Source: Propionibacteriales bacterium
Lineage (GTDB): Bacteria; Actinomycetota; Actinomycetes; Propionibacteriales; Nocardioidaceae
Length of the DNA stretch: 64,000 nucleotides
Direction: 5' to 3'
NCBI GenBank assembly: GCA_009377795.1
Contig: WHTJ01000004.1
Span: 40,366 to 104,365, forward strand
A program made the translations under genes and the position numbers. Positions 28,101 to 35,994 of the stretch are shown here, in pieces. The notes beneath the pieces are model-generated. The model was not told the origin of the DNA. It did no database searches and was given only the letters and a program-made list of their open reading frames with translations. Numbering within the stretch: position 1 is the stretch's first letter; each line of letters opens with the position of its first letter.

Positions 28101-28684
28101 AGCAGGTCGCCGAGCCGGTGCAGGTTGCCCTCGGTGGCGTCGAGCTTGCGGAGCGCCTTCTCCTTACGCTTGCGGTGCTTGAGAACCCCCGCCGCCTCCT
28201 CGATGAACCCACGCCGGTCCTCCGGGGAGGCATGCAGAATCTGGTCCAGCTGGCCCTGGCCGACGATGACGTGCATCTCCCGGCCGATGCCGGAGTCGCT
28301 GAGCAGCTCCTGTACGTCGAGCAGCCGGCAGCTCTCCCCGTTGATCGCGTACTCGGAGCCGCCGCCGCGAAACATCGTGCGCGCGATCGTGACCTCGGTG
28401 TAGTCGATCGGCAGCGCCCCGTCGGAGTTGTCGATGGTGAGCAGCACCTCGGCGCGCCCCAGCGGAGCGCGGCCCGCCGTACCCGCGAAGATCACGTCGG
28501 CCATCTGGCCGCCGCGCAGCGACTTGGCGCCCTGTTCGCCCATCACCCAGGCGAGCGCGTCGACGACGTTCGACTTGCCCGAGCCGTTGGGGCCCACGAC
28601 GCAGGTGATGCCGGGTTCGAGCTGCAGGGTCGTCGACGATGCGAACGACTTGAACCCGCGGAGCGTCAAGCTCTTCAGGTACAC
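25130..28684 (-). CDS. smc: Chromosome segregation ATPase SMC
   Basis: The full 1184-residue SMC protein acts as a dimer with ScpA/ScpB to extrude and compact DNA. The N-terminal half-ATPase has MYLKSLTLRGFKSFASSTTL and Walker A VVGPNGSGKSNVVDALAWV. A long coiled coil rich in Glu, Ala and Arg follows, then the hinge (about residues 495-660, including GLLGSMAALLTVRPGYEAAV), and the returning coiled coil. The C-terminal half-ATPase has the signature LLSGGERSLVAVAFLVALF and Walker B SPFYILDEVEAALDDTN. The start is a GTG. It lies upstream of ftsY, the usual actinobacterial position. Confidence 0.97.
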   Translation of the reverse strand: MYLKSLTLRGFKSFASSTTLQLEPGITCVVGPNGSGKSNVVDALAWVMGEQGAKSLRGGQMADVIFAGTAGRAPLGRAEVLLTIDNSDGALPIDYTEVTIARTMFRGGGSEYAINGESCRLLDVQELLSDSGIGREMHVIVGQGQLDQILHASPEDRRGFIEEAAGVLKHRKRKEKALRKLDATEGNLHRLGDLLTEIRRQLKPLGRQAEVARKAAVVQAEARDAKARLLADELVEARQALEQELADESAVRERRAQVENDLAAAREQESALEEAVRADAPRLAAAQETWYHLSGIRERIRGTQSLAAERVRNLADEPEEDRPGRDPAELEAEAEWVEAQEAEIQTEAGEHRRMLEEAVERRQQAEFAHAEEDRRIAGLVRAAADRREGLARLAGQVNALKSRAAAAEAEIGRLRTARDDAEARAERAQHEFTALETRIAGLDAGERGLDVEYEGAQAEFTECDERLNKLREEWHAAEQERAAVAARKEALELGLAHKDGAAALLADGERVPGLLGSMAALLTVRPGYEAAVAAALGEASAAVAVSDAGVAVEAIAHLKAEDLGRAGLVLGGGRPDDDRWPELPSGVQYAVDLIEAPEQLGGTLRRLLSKVAVTDDLTTARRLVSDVSDVVAVTRDGDLFGMHYAAGGSASTPSLIEVQAAVEEAAEQLSESSHRCDRLRFEASGLEDEREAAQQRVEVALSRLHESDASMAAVAEQLGQFGGHARSAKSEAERLVRAIDEAEAARDAELEGLTELEARLAAAEGAPEEEPDSIELERLADGARAARQAETEARLALRTSEERARAMQGRADALRQTARKEREARARAVARRERRIREIAVAEAVGRGAAAVLEQLDESLRQSGVERATVERERREREQRLSEVRSVVRDLDGELAQLTNTVHRDEMARTEQRMRIEQLEERAADELGLDAETLVADYGPDVLVPPPPPAPDEEREVEPDPVPYVREEQAKRLKTAERQLALLGRVNPLALEEFSALEDRHKFLTEQLEDVKKTRRDLLDIVRDVDERVEEVFSQAYADVAREFEEIFSRLFPGGDGRLMLTDPSDLLATGVEVEARPPGKKIKRLSLLSGGERSLVAVAFLVALFKARPSPFYILDEVEAALDDTNLGRLLEIYEELRTHSQLIVITHQKRTMEVADALYGASMRDDGVTTLISQRMREAESA

Positions 28685-28868
28685 AGGGCGATTGCTCCTC
28701 GCTGCGTGGTCCCGTGGGGAAGGCCAGATGGCAGCCTACCGGGCGAAACCGGCCGGTTTCTCCCGGCGCGCCGCGGCGAGACGGGCCCCGGAACCGACGT
28801 CCGTGGCCTGCACATGAGAACGGGACACCGCCGGGGTGTCCCGTATGTCGTGGTCGTGAGTGTGTGGG

Positions 28869-29075
28869 TCAGGTGAGCGCGGGCTCTCGCTTCGTCTCGG
28901 TCTCACCGACCGTGAGCACTTCACCCTCATGCAGAGCGGTCACGAGCGAGTCGTTCTCCGCTTGGAGCCGCAGAATCTGCGCCTCCAGGTCGCGTACTCG
29001 TACACGCAGGCGACGCGCTTCCTCGAAGAGACGGGGATCGGGCCCGCCAACATACCCGAGGATTGCCTTGGCCAT
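28869..29075 (-). CDS. Small coiled-coil protein conserved upstream of smc
   Basis: The 68-residue product MAKAILGYVGGPDPRLFEEA followed by RRLRVRVRDLEAQILRLQAE has a short glycine-containing head and then a heptad-rich coiled coil. I recognise the style as a small protein often found near mutM and smc in actinobacteria, but know of no function. The ATG at 29075 is preceded by GGAGGA at good spacing. Confidence 0.7.
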   Translation of the reverse strand: MAKAILGYVGGPDPRLFEEARRLRVRVRDLEAQILRLQAENDSLVTALHEGEVLTVGETETKREPALT

Positions 29076-29220
29076 CCATGTCCTCCGCTGTGGGTTCGGA
29101 CTTCGTCTGAAAGTGCACATCCCCGGCCTGAGATCAGCAGGCGACGATTGGGGGTGCTCTGTCCAGCATCGCACCAGTGCGGCCCGCGGTCAAGGCGAGC
29201 GTGTCGCGCTCGGGCGGGCC

Positions 29221-30072
29221 CTACCAATGGGGGCGCCGCGGGCGCGGTTGGCAGCGTGGGCAGGTGTACGACGAGCGGTTCATGAACGGCCGCCGCCGAA
29301 TCGGCGTACCGCAACGCGGACAGGGTTCACCCTCCCGTCCGTAAACCGTCAGCGCCCGTTCGAAATACCCTCCGTTACCGTTCACGTCGACGTAGAGCGC
29401 GTCGAACGACGTACCCCCGGCCTCCAACGCCTCGGCCATCACCGCCCGCACCGCCTCCAGCAGGCGGTGGACCTCGCTACGGCGCATGGTGTCGGTCGGA
29501 CGGGCATAGTGCAGCCGGGCGCGCCACAGCGCCTCGTCGGCGTAGATGTTGCCGATGCCCGAGATCAGCCGCTGGTCGAGCAGTGCGCGCTTTACTCCGG
29601 TACGCCGGCGCCGTACCGCGGTGACCACCTGGTCGTCGTCCAGCTCCGGGTCGAGGGGATCCCGGGCGATGTGCGCGATCTCGGGCGGCAGCTTCGCGCC
29701 GTCCCGGGAGACGAACAGCCCGCCGAACGTGCGCTGGTCGCAGAACCGCAACTGCCGGCCGTCCGATAGCCCGGCGACGACCCGCAGGTGGCGGTCCGGT
29801 TCGGCGTCCGCCGGCCGGATGAGGATCTGCCCGCTCATACCCAGGTGCGCGACCAGTGCGTCCCGATCGTCGAGCACCAGCCAGAGGAACTTGCCGCGCC
29901 TGCGCGCCCCGGTCACGGACCGGCCGGTCGCGCCCGCGACGAACTCCGCCCGGCCGCCGACCTGCCGACGAATCGACCGCGCCTCGAACACGTCCACGCC
30001 GGTGATCCGGCTACCGACGACCCCGGACTCCAGGCCCCGCCGCACCACCTCCACCTCGGGGAGCTCGGGCAC
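29221..30072 (-). CDS. mutM: Formamidopyrimidine-DNA glycosylase
   Basis: Fpg removes 8-oxoguanine and formamidopyrimidines and nicks the DNA. The catalytic N-terminus [15 protein letters not shown] (Pro2 after Met removal) is intact. The H2TH region is [20 protein letters not shown], and the zinc finger near the C-terminus has [18 protein letters not shown] followed by YTCPRCQ. The length of 283 residues is normal. It follows rnc with a 9-bp gap. Confidence 0.96.
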   Translation of the reverse strand: MPELPEVEVVRRGLESGVVGSRITGVDVFEARSIRRQVGGRAEFVAGATGRSVTGARRRGKFLWLVLDDRDALVAHLGMSGQILIRPADAEPDRHLRVVAGLSDGRQLRFCDQRTFGGLFVSRDGAKLPPEIAHIARDPLDPELDDDQVVTAVRRRRTGVKRALLDQRLISGIGNIYADEALWRARLHYARPTDTMRRSEVHRLLEAVRAVMAEALEAGGTSFDALYVDVNGNGGYFERALTVYGREGEPCPRCGTPIRRRPFMNRSSYTCPRCQPRPRRPHW

Positions 30073-30081
30073 GGGGGTCGC

Positions 30082-30798
30082 TCACGCGCTGGCGCGCGAC
30101 ACCTTGATCGCGCCGTACGCCGTCTCGGCCGCCTGCTGCTCGGCCTCCTTCTTGCTCCTCCCGGTGCCGAGGCCGTAGACCTGCTCGCCCACCCGGACCC
30201 TCGCGGTGAACGTCTTGGCGTGGTCCGGGCCGTCCTCGTCCACGAGGTACTCCGGCACGCCCAGGGACGCGTCGGCGGCAAGTTCCTGCAGCGAGGTTTT
30301 CCAGTCAAGCCCCGCGCCGAGCTGCGACGCGGCCGCGATGACCGGGTCGAACAGCTGGTGCACGAGGTCTCGGGCGGCCTCGAACCCCGAGTCGATGAAC
30401 ACCGCTCCGATCACCGCCTCGACGGTGTCGGACAGGATGGAGGCCTTGTCGCGGCCGCCGGTCGACTCCTCGCCGCGGCCGAGCCGGATGTGCTCCCCCA
30501 GCCCGAGGGTGCGGCCGACGTCGGCCAGCGCCCGGGCGTTCACGACCGCGGCCCGCAGCTTGGCGAGACGGCCCTCGGACAGATCAGGGTGTGTGCGGTA
30601 CAGCGTCTCGGTGATCACGACGCCGAGCACCGAGTCGCCGAGGAACTCCAGCCGCTCGTTGTTCGGCAACCCACCGTGTTCGTACGCGTAGGACCGGTGG
30701 GTGAGGGCACGCTCGAACAGCTCGGCGTCGAGATCGGGTACGCCGAGCTGGGCGCGCAGCTCGGCCAGGACCGGCTCCGCGTCCACAGCGCCACTCAA
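30082..30798 (-). CDS. rnc: Ribonuclease III
   Basis: RNase III cuts double-stranded RNA in rRNA precursors and mRNAs. The catalytic signature is [20 protein letters not shown], with a second acidic site [15 protein letters not shown]. The C-terminal dsRNA-binding domain begins [14 protein letters not shown] and ends [19 protein letters not shown] place the start at the TTG at 30798, which has GCGGAG seven bases upstream; the GTG at 30786 is the alternative. Longer starts would overlap rpmF. It sits between rpmF and mutM. Confidence 0.92.
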   Translation of the reverse strand: MSGAVDAEPVLAELRAQLGVPDLDAELFERALTHRSYAYEHGGLPNNERLEFLGDSVLGVVITETLYRTHPDLSEGRLAKLRAAVVNARALADVGRTLGLGEHIRLGRGEESTGGRDKASILSDTVEAVIGAVFIDSGFEAARDLVHQLFDPVIAAASQLGAGLDWKTSLQELAADASLGVPEYLVDEDGPDHAKTFTARVRVGEQVYGLGTGRSKKEAEQQAAETAYGAIKVSRASA

Positions 30799-30809
30799 GA
30801 CGGTCTCCG

Positions 30810-30995
30810 CTACAGGACCTGGCGACGCTCGGCACGGCCGCCGTACTGGCCACACTCCGGACAGGCCCGGTGCGGTAGGTGCTTCGACCCACACGCCGGG
30901 TTCGCACACGTCACTAGCGAAGGAGCCGTGGCCCTCCACTGCGCCCGGCGATGGCGCGTACGGCTACGCGACATCTTCCGTTTCGGTACGGCCAC
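30810..30995 (-). CDS. rpmF: 50S ribosomal protein L32, zinc-binding form
   Basis: The 61-residue protein starts [20 protein letters not shown], typical of L32. It has four Cys in [10 protein letters not shown] and CPECGQYGG that form a zinc ribbon. It lies between the DUF177 gene and rnc, the conserved order in most Gram-positive bacteria. Confidence 0.95.
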   Translation of the reverse strand: MAVPKRKMSRSRTRHRRAQWRATAPSLVTCANPACGSKHLPHRACPECGQYGGRAERRQVL

Positions 30996-31005
30996 GATCT
31001 ACTCC

Positions 31006-31605
31006 TCAGTCCCTGCCGGCGTCGCCTCCGTCGCCGGCGTTCGGTCGTTCGTCGGTCAGCGCGGCGAGCTTGGCCCACCGCGGGTCGATCTGCTCACCGT
31101 GCGTGTGGTCTGGGTCGTCGGCGAGCCGTGCACCGCATTCGGCGCACAGACCCGGGCAGTCGTCCCGGCACAGTGGCCGGAACGGCAGCGCGAGCACTAC
31201 CGCATCCCGGACCAGCGGTTCGAGGTCGAGCAGGTCGCCCTCGAGCTGGCGGGTCTCGTCGTCCTCGGCGGCATCTTGGTCGTCGTACGCGTACAGCTCC
31301 TGGAGTTCCACCTCGAGGGTGTCCTCGAGCGGGTCCAGGCACCGTCCGCACTCGCCGACCAGCCGTGCTCGCGCCGTTCCGGTCACGAGCACGCCCTCGA
31401 TCACCGCCTCGAGCCGGAGATCGAGTTCGATCAGGCTCGCGGGCGGCACGCCAAGGACGTCGATACCCAGGTCCTCAGGCGCCGGCGCGGACCGCGAGAC
31501 CCTGCGCTGCGACCCAGGACGCCGACCGAGCTCGTGTGTGTCGAGCACGAGTTGCGCTCTGGGGTCGAGAGTGCTCAGAGGGTCACCGCTTCCGTATCGG
31601 GGCAC
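31006..31605 (-). CDS. DUF177/YceD-family protein
   Basis: The protein belongs to the DUF177 family, which accompanies rpmF and in plants and bacteria is linked to 23S rRNA accumulation. Motifs are LVLDTHELGRRPG, TGTARARLVGECGRCLDPLE with the first Cys pair, and CRDDCPGLCAECGARL with three further Cys. I place the start at the GTG at 31605, which has GGAAGG upstream; the frame also opens with a TTG at 31650. It ends 10 bp before rpmF, so the two are cotranscribed. Confidence 0.88.
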   Translation of the reverse strand: MPRYGSGDPLSTLDPRAQLVLDTHELGRRPGSQRRVSRSAPAPEDLGIDVLGVPPASLIELDLRLEAVIEGVLVTGTARARLVGECGRCLDPLEDTLEVELQELYAYDDQDAAEDDETRQLEGDLLDLEPLVRDAVVLALPFRPLCRDDCPGLCAECGARLADDPDHTHGEQIDPRWAKLAALTDERPNAGDGGDAGRD

Positions 31606-31721
31606 GAGGACCTGACCTTCCGGGAAAGGCGCGGACCATCCTAATGGCAAGGGTGCCCGCCCCCCAAAATGGGGCCCGACTCCCCGAGTCGCTGCATCCC
31701 GTACGCCGGGACCGTTCTCGG

Positions 31722-32210
31722 TTACGGCGGGTCGCCGGGGAGCCTGAGCTCGTCCACATCCTCGGTGCCCAGCGAGTCCAGAGCGCTCCGGCCCTGCAGC
31801 TTGTTACGCCCTCGGGACAGCGCCTCCAGGGTCTTCGTCAACGCGATCTCGAAGTTCGCGAACTTCGAGTCGACGTACTCGTCGGTCTCCCTCCGCAGCG
31901 CCTCGGACTCGTCATGCGCCTCGGACAGCAGTTTGTCGGCCTCCGCCTTCGCGACCCGGTAGACCTCCGACTGCTCGACCATGCGTCGCTGCTCGGCGTG
32001 CGCCGCCGCGAGGGCGCGCTCGGCCTCCGTGCTGCCGACGGCGCCGTCCCGACCGGCGAACTGGCCGCCACCGGCCGGGATCGCCTGGGCCAGCGCCTCG
32101 ATCCGGTCCAGCAGGTCGGCGCGGTTCACCAGAACCGACGCCGACATGGGCATCGATCGTGCGGTCTCGATCAGCCGCCGGATCTCGGCCAGTTGTTCAT
32201 ACGCGTCCAC
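31722..32210 (-). CDS. SepIVA-like DivIVA-family coiled-coil protein
   Basis: The 162-residue product begins VDAYEQLAEIRRLIETARSM and is mostly coiled coil from about residue 60 (ERALAAAHAEQRRMVEQSEV, KAEADKLLSEAHDESEALRR). The position upstream of the DUF177-rpmF-rnc genes matches Rv2927c of M. tuberculosis, which encodes SepIVA, an essential factor of division and polar growth. I infer the same role from position and coiled-coil type. The start is a GTG with an AGGGAG motif about 11 bases upstream. Confidence 0.75.
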   Translation of the reverse strand: MDAYEQLAEIRRLIETARSMPMSASVLVNRADLLDRIEALAQAIPAGGGQFAGRDGAVGSTEAERALAAAHAEQRRMVEQSEVYRVAKAEADKLLSEAHDESEALRRETDEYVDSKFANFEIALTKTLEALSRGRNKLQGRSALDSLGTEDVDELRLPGDPP

Positions 32211-32271
32211 AGATGTGGCTTCTCCCTCTCGTTTCTGACGCCCGCTGCCGCGCGAGTGCTCCCTCTCCTGA

Positions 32272-32757
32272 TCAGTCGCGCCGTCCGCGTACCCGCTCGG
32301 CGAGCAGCGGCAGGACGTGCTCGGGTACGAGCCCCGAGACGTCTCCACCGTACGACGCGACCTCCTTGACCAAACTGGACGCCAGGAACGAGTACTCCGG
32401 ACTGGTCGGCACGAACACGGTCTCGACCGGCGCGAGGCTGCGGTTCATCTGCGCCATCTGGAGCTCGTAGTCGAAGTCGCTCACCGCCCGCAGGCCCTTG
32501 ACGATCGCGGTGATGTCATGGGTGGTGCAGAAGTCGACCAGCAGCCCGTCGAACGATTCGATCTTGACGTTGGCGAAGTCGCTGACGACCACCCGCAGCA
32601 TGTCCATCCGCTCCTCGAGGTCGAACATGTTCCGCTTGCTCTTGTTGACCATGACCGCGACCGTCACCTCGTCGAACAGCACCGCGGCGCGCGACACGAT
32701 GTCGAGGTGCCCGTTGGTGACCGGGTCGAACGACCCTGGACAGACGGCTCGGCGCAC
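32272..32757 (-). CDS. coaD: Phosphopantetheine adenylyltransferase
   Basis: CoaD transfers AMP from ATP to 4'-phosphopantetheine in coenzyme A synthesis. The nucleotidyltransferase start [20 protein letters not shown] contains the T/HxGH motif. [20 protein letters not shown] and the C-terminal SSSLVKEV-like block ([20 protein letters not shown]) are present. The GTG at 32757 has AAGGAGA at the right spacing and gives 161 residues, the family norm. It follows rsmD, the usual pairing. Confidence 0.95.
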   Translation of the reverse strand: MRRAVCPGSFDPVTNGHLDIVSRAAVLFDEVTVAVMVNKSKRNMFDLEERMDMLRVVVSDFANVKIESFDGLLVDFCTTHDITAIVKGLRAVSDFDYELQMAQMNRSLAPVETVFVPTSPEYSFLASSLVKEVASYGGDVSGLVPEHVLPLLAERVRGRRD

Positions 32758-32798
32758 GTTCAGGTCTCCTTGATTGTAGGGCGGCGATGGTGGGGAGC

Positions 32799-33365
32799 TT
32801 ACGTGAGGCGAACGTACCAAACGGAGGTCTCGCCGTACCTTTTCAGCCGATCTCTGAGCATGCCTACCGGCCAGTCCGGTTCACTGTCCCGCGTCGCACG
32901 CTCCACCACCACCCGCGCCTCCGACGCCAGCCAGCCGTGCCGCAGCAGGTCCCGGAGGACGTCGGTGAGCGCGTCGTTGGAGAGGGAGTACGGCGGATCG
33001 AGGAACACCACGTCGTACCCCTGCCCGGACGGCTCCGCCTTGCCCACCAGTCGTTCGACCCGTGCGGTGACGACGCGTACACCGTCGAACCCCAGCAACT
33101 CGGCGTTGCGCCGGGCGACCCCGACCACCCGCCGGTCGCGCTCGACCAGGGTCGCGCCCGCCGCGCCCCGGGACACCGCCTCCAGGCCGACCGCCCCCAC
33201 CCCGGCGTACAGATCCAGAAACCGCACACCGGACCAGCCGCCGAGCGCGGACTCGAGCGCGGAGAAGACCGCCTCACGCACCCGGTCCGTGGTCGGCCGG
33301 GTGTTATCACCGGGCGCGGTGTGCAGCCGGCGTCCGCGCGCCCGGCCCGCGATGATGCGCGTCAC
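32799..33365 (-). CDS. rsmD: 16S rRNA (guanine-966 N2) methyltransferase RsmD
   Basis: RsmD methylates G966 of 16S rRNA. The S-adenosylmethionine fold has [20 protein letters not shown] and the catalytic motif VFLDPPYSL. The N-terminus [14 protein letters not shown] and [16 protein letters not shown] is diagnostic. The start is a GTG and the length 188 residues. It precedes coaD; in related genomes recG lies just upstream, which is where the mobile element has inserted here. Confidence 0.94.
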   Translation of the reverse strand: MTRIIAGRARGRRLHTAPGDNTRPTTDRVREAVFSALESALGGWSGVRFLDLYAGVGAVGLEAVSRGAAGATLVERDRRVVGVARRNAELLGFDGVRVVTARVERLVGKAEPSGQGYDVVFLDPPYSLSNDALTDVLRDLLRHGWLASEARVVVERATRDSEPDWPVGMLRDRLKRYGETSVWYVRLT

Positions 33366-33461
33366 GGTCGCCCCATCTCAGGCATGGCCGCCCGATCTCA
33401 GGTACGGCCGCACCATCTCCGTCACGGTTCCTCCGCCTCCTCACCCTCGCGCGGTCTCCGG

Positions 33462-33548
33462 CACCGTTTCCCGACCCAATGCCCTAGGACGGTTCGCGCC
33501 CGCCCGATCCAACCACCGTCTCCCGACCCAACACCGCAAGACGGTTCG
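33462..33548. repeat. Dispersed repeat, family D, two direct copies
   Basis: CACCGTTTCCCGACCCAATG at 33462-33481 and a variant CACCGTCTCCCGACCCAACA at 33514-33533 are each followed by an ACGGTT that can pair back to ACCGT, forming two weak hairpins. The first copy is identical over 20 bases to the minus strand at 17509-17528. They fill most of the 200-bp rsmD-dinB gap. Confidence 0.65.
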
Positions 33549-33567
33549 TACCGCCGGCCGGTCACGA

Positions 33568-34053
33568 TCACTCCCCCGTGACTCCGTCCAGCAGTTCGCG
33601 GGTCGCATCGGCATGGCCGGCATGCCGCGCGGCCTCGTTGATCAGATGCAGGAGCACCCAGCGCAGGTCGGTGCCCTCACCACCGCGCCGGCAGGGCTCG
33701 GTCAGTGACGCGATCGACCACACCGCGGTGTTGGTCGCCTCGGCGCGCGCCCGGTACGCGGCCACGGCGGCGCCGACCGTGAGCTCGGGTCCTGGACGGA
33801 ACTCGTCCTCGCTCTCGCCGACCTCCGTTCCGAGCATCCCGCCGTCGATCCACCGCCATTCGACCTGCGTCAGGTGGTTGACGATTCCCAACAAGGGCAG
33901 CAGGCCACCCTCCGGCGTCCAGCGGGCTTCCGCCTCGCCGAGCCCGTCGACCTTCCGCAGCACCGCACCGCGCAGGTAGCCGAGCCAGCCCAAGAGCAGC
34001 TCGCGCTCGTCGGGATTCCCGCGCGGAAAGCCGATCTCCTCGTCCAGTGTCAT
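33568..34053 (-). CDS. DinB-superfamily (DUF664-type) protein
   Basis: The 161-residue product begins MTLDEEIGFPRGNPDERELL and has the four-helix DinB fold with candidate metal-binding histidines in IVNHLTQVEWRW and LLHLINEAARHAGHADATRE. Members include mycothiol- or bacillithiol-dependent enzymes, but substrates are rarely known. The ATG at 34053 overlaps the integrase stop codon. Before the element inserted, the same ATG would have overlapped the recG stop codon in the same way, so the gene was originally translationally coupled to recG. Confidence 0.88.
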   Translation of the reverse strand: MTLDEEIGFPRGNPDERELLLGWLGYLRGAVLRKVDGLGEAEARWTPEGGLLPLLGIVNHLTQVEWRWIDGGMLGTEVGESEDEFRPGPELTVGAAVAAYRARAEATNTAVWSIASLTEPCRRGGEGTDLRWVLLHLINEAARHAGHADATRELLDGVTGE

Positions 34054-35192
34054 GCCTTCTCCAGGTAGTCGGTCCCCAGCCCGCTGACCTGCGGCGATGC
34101 CTCCGCGGTCCGCACAGAGTCCGCAGGATTCCCCGGACTCGCGAGGTAGGCGTCGACCGCCGACCGGGTGTCGTCGTCGCTGTCGGGCCACAGATGGCCG
34201 TACACGTCCAGGGTGACCATGGCGCTCGCGTGGCCCATGCGGAGCTGGATGACCTTCACCGACTGCCCGGACTGGATCAGCGCCGAGGCGTAGGCGTGGC
34301 GGAGGTCATGCAGCCGCAGACCCCTCGCCAGCCCGGCCTGCTCGACGGCTCGGCGCCACGTCTTCTCGAAGCTGTTGCGCGCCGGTGGCCGGCCGTTCGC
34401 GTCCAGGAACAGCAGCCCGCTCTCGCGCCGGCCGGTGCGCCTCAGGTGCTCGGCGAGCTCGATGCTGATCACGTCCGGGAGAGGGATCGTGCGGTACGAG
34501 TGGTCGGTCTTGAGCGGCACCAGCTGGCGATGCTCGTCGAGCTGCTGACGCACCGACACGCGCCGGCCCAGGAAATCGACGTCCTCGACCTTCAAGCCCA
34601 GACACTCGCCGGGCCGCAGACCGAGCCCGGCCGCGACATACGGCACCGGCGAGTACCTCTCCGGCAACGCCGCAGCCAGCGCCGCAACATCGGCCGCCGA
34701 CGGGATGGTCAGCGCCTTCGGGGGCGCGCTCGGCGCACTCACGCCGTTGCACGGGCTCACCGCGATCACAAGATCCACGACTGCGGCCCGCATCATCCCG
34801 CGCAACACCGAGTAGACCGCGGCCACCGTGCTCGGCTCCCCCAGCGTCACGCTGAGATGCTTCACGAACGCCTGGACCTCGCTACGCCGTATCGACCCGA
34901 TCGCCCGGTCACCGAGCCTCGGGTACACGTGCACCTTCAGCGACGACGCGACCCGCTCGCGGGTCTTCGGCCGCCAGGTCTGCGCTTCCTGCCACCGGTC
35001 GCCGTACTCCCGCACGGTGATCTTCCCGGCGCGAGGGTCGGCCCACTGCCCGGTCAGGATTGCCGTGGTCTGCCCGTCCAGCCAGTTCTGCGCGTCGACC
35101 TTGCGCCGGAAGTGCTTGGCATGCTCTCGGCCGGCGGCGTCGCGGTAGCGGCCGCGCCAGCCGCCGTCTGTGCGCTTCTGGATCGACGCCAT
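34050..35192 (-). CDS. int: Tyrosine integrase of the element
   Basis: The 380-residue protein has an AP2-like arm-binding N-terminus (MASIQKRTDGGWRGRYRDAA), a SAM-like core-binding domain (about 65-165) and the catalytic domain with Arg in AGLGLRPGECLGL, HDLRHAYASALIQSG, MGHASAMVTLDVYGHLW and the nucleophile Tyr in DVYGHL. It is the phage L5/Tn916-like size class. Its last codons (GTDYLEKA) run through attL, so the final Ala codon and the stop come from host DNA. In the excised circle the protein would end in Thr. It is cotranscribed with the HTH gene one base upstream. Confidence 0.95.
   Translation of the reverse strand: MASIQKRTDGGWRGRYRDAAGREHAKHFRRKVDAQNWLDGQTTAILTGQWADPRAGKITVREYGDRWQEAQTWRPKTRERVASSLKVHVYPRLGDRAIGSIRRSEVQAFVKHLSVTLGEPSTVAAVYSVLRGMMRAAVVDLVIAVSPCNGVSAPSAPPKALTIPSAADVAALAAALPERYSPVPYVAAGLGLRPGECLGLKVEDVDFLGRRVSVRQQLDEHRQLVPLKTDHSYRTIPLPDVISIELAEHLRRTGRRESGLLFLDANGRPPARNSFEKTWRRAVEQAGLARGLRLHDLRHAYASALIQSGQSVKVIQLRMGHASAMVTLDVYGHLWPDSDDDTRSAVDAYLASPGNPADSVRTAEASPQVSGLGTDYLEKA
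34056..34070. other. attL core (15 bp)
   Basis: CTTCTCCAGGTAGTC is identical to the core at 43495-43509. On the minus strand it encodes DYLEK at the end of the integrase. Bases beyond the core differ on both sides, so 15 bp is the whole identity segment. Confidence 0.92.
34108..34125. promoter_or_regulatory. Arm-type integrase sites on the attL side
   Basis: GTCCGCA occurs at 34108-34114 and 34119-34125, exactly 11 bp apart, about 38 bp inside attL and within the integrase coding sequence. The same heptamer in the same orientation and with the same 11-bp period occurs three times on the attR side. This is the pattern of arm-type sites bound by the N-terminal domain of lambda- and L5-like integrases. 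Confidence 0.75.
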
Positions 35193-35193
35193 G

Positions 35194-35706
35194 TCAGACC
35201 CCTTCCTGGTGTGGGCCGGGTAGGCCGTAGCGGTCGCGGGCCTTCCTGATCCACCGGCTCGCGCTCGGCCGCGTCAGCTCGAATGCGGCCATGATCTGCT
35301 CGCGTGGCTTGCCCCACGTGACGTACTCGTACCAGTAGATCTGAGCCAGGCCGCGCACCTCGTCGTCGTCGAGCGGCCCGCCGGGATGCCTGCGATCGAA
35401 CGCCCAGCCGTAGGGCTCGGCGACCTTCACCGCCGCGTCGTGGACGACCTGGGCCAGCTGCAGCCGCGTCATGTCTGACGGCGCCACCGACTGGCCGTCG
35501 GTGCGTTCCAGAGTGACGCTGTCAACTCTCACCCGGTCGGCGCTGTCGTCGAAGGACATCGCGACCGTGACGCGTAGCGGGTGCTGGCTGTGCTCGGCGC
35601 GGTGGGTGAACCGGGCCGGCAGCCGGTGAAAGTCGAACGGCCCGAACGGGACGAACCGCCGCCGACCAACGGGTGACGTTTCCAACGGTATCCAAAAGTC
35701 ACTCAT
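35194..35706 (-). CDS. Element regulator with a C-terminal helix-turn-helix
   Basis: The 170-residue protein has an uncharacterised N-terminal half (MSDFWIPLETSPVGRRRFVP) and a C-terminal HTH: EQIMAAFELTRPSASRWIRK. Its stop lies one base from the integrase start, so it forms an operon with int. It is divergently transcribed from the excisionase-like gene, and the 87-bp region between contains three GTATCWC half sites. This suggests it is the repressor or regulator of the int/xis switch. The promoter spacing predicts a leaderless message. Confidence 0.7.
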   Translation of the reverse strand: MSDFWIPLETSPVGRRRFVPFGPFDFHRLPARFTHRAEHSQHPLRVTVAMSFDDSADRVRVDSVTLERTDGQSVAPSDMTRLQLAQVVHDAAVKVAEPYGWAFDRRHPGGPLDDDEVRGLAQIYWYEYVTWGKPREQIMAAFELTRPSASRWIRKARDRYGLPGPHQEGV

Positions 35707-35714
35707 GACACGCG

Positions 35715-35793
35715 AGACTAGGTGTGCGCGATCCGTCTGTCAATTGTGGTATCACTGTGTCGTCAGAGATACGATTTTCTACGGAGGTATCAC
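35715..35793. promoter_or_regulatory. Divergent promoter-operator of the element
   Basis: On the minus strand TTGACA (35743-35738) and TAGTCT (35720-35715) are 17 bp apart, a near-perfect promoter whose start would fall at about 35708, at the ATG of the HTH gene (35706). On the plus strand a weaker TACGAT (35770-35775) could serve the excisionase-like gene. Half sites GTATCAC at 35749-35755 and 35787-35793 and GAGATAC at 35766-35772 in inverted orientation overlap both promoters and the ribosome binding site of the plus-strand gene. Confidence 0.65.
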
Positions 35794-35994
35794 ATGGATG
35801 GTCAGTGGCTGTCCACCGCGCAGGTCGCCGAGCGATACGAAATCCCCGAGCCGACCGTGCGCTACTGGCGACACATCGGCTACGGCCCGACGCCAGCCAA
35901 GCTCGGGCGGCACATCAGGTACCTGGCGGCCGACTGGGATGCGTTCCTGAAATCGCTCCTCGAGGCCGAGCAGCGCAAGCGACAGGCCGTCTGA
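35794..35994 (+). CDS. xis: Excisionase-like MerR/AlpA-type HTH protein
   Basis: The 66-residue protein MDGQWLSTAQVAERYEIPEP continues TVRYWRHIGYGPTPAKLGRH and is a compact winged-helix DNA-binding domain of the helix_turn_helix_17 type used by excisionases and AlpA regulators. GGAGG at 35783-35787 lies seven bases before the ATG; a longer frame from 35722 has no such site. It is the first gene of the rightward replication operon and overlaps the next gene by one base (TGATG). Confidence 0.85.
   Translation: MDGQWLSTAQVAERYEIPEPTVRYWRHIGYGPTPAKLGRHIRYLAADWDAFLKSLLEAEQRKRQAV

Noticed and set aside
25682..28876. A 1064-codon open frame opposite smc
   Set aside because: It is an antisense shadow caused by high GC; its composition is Arg/Leu/Gly-rich without domains, while smc shows all its motifs.
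34056..34070. A tRNA gene as the integration target of the element
   Set aside because: No tRNA-like cloverleaf is present at either junction; the core lies in the coding end of recG.
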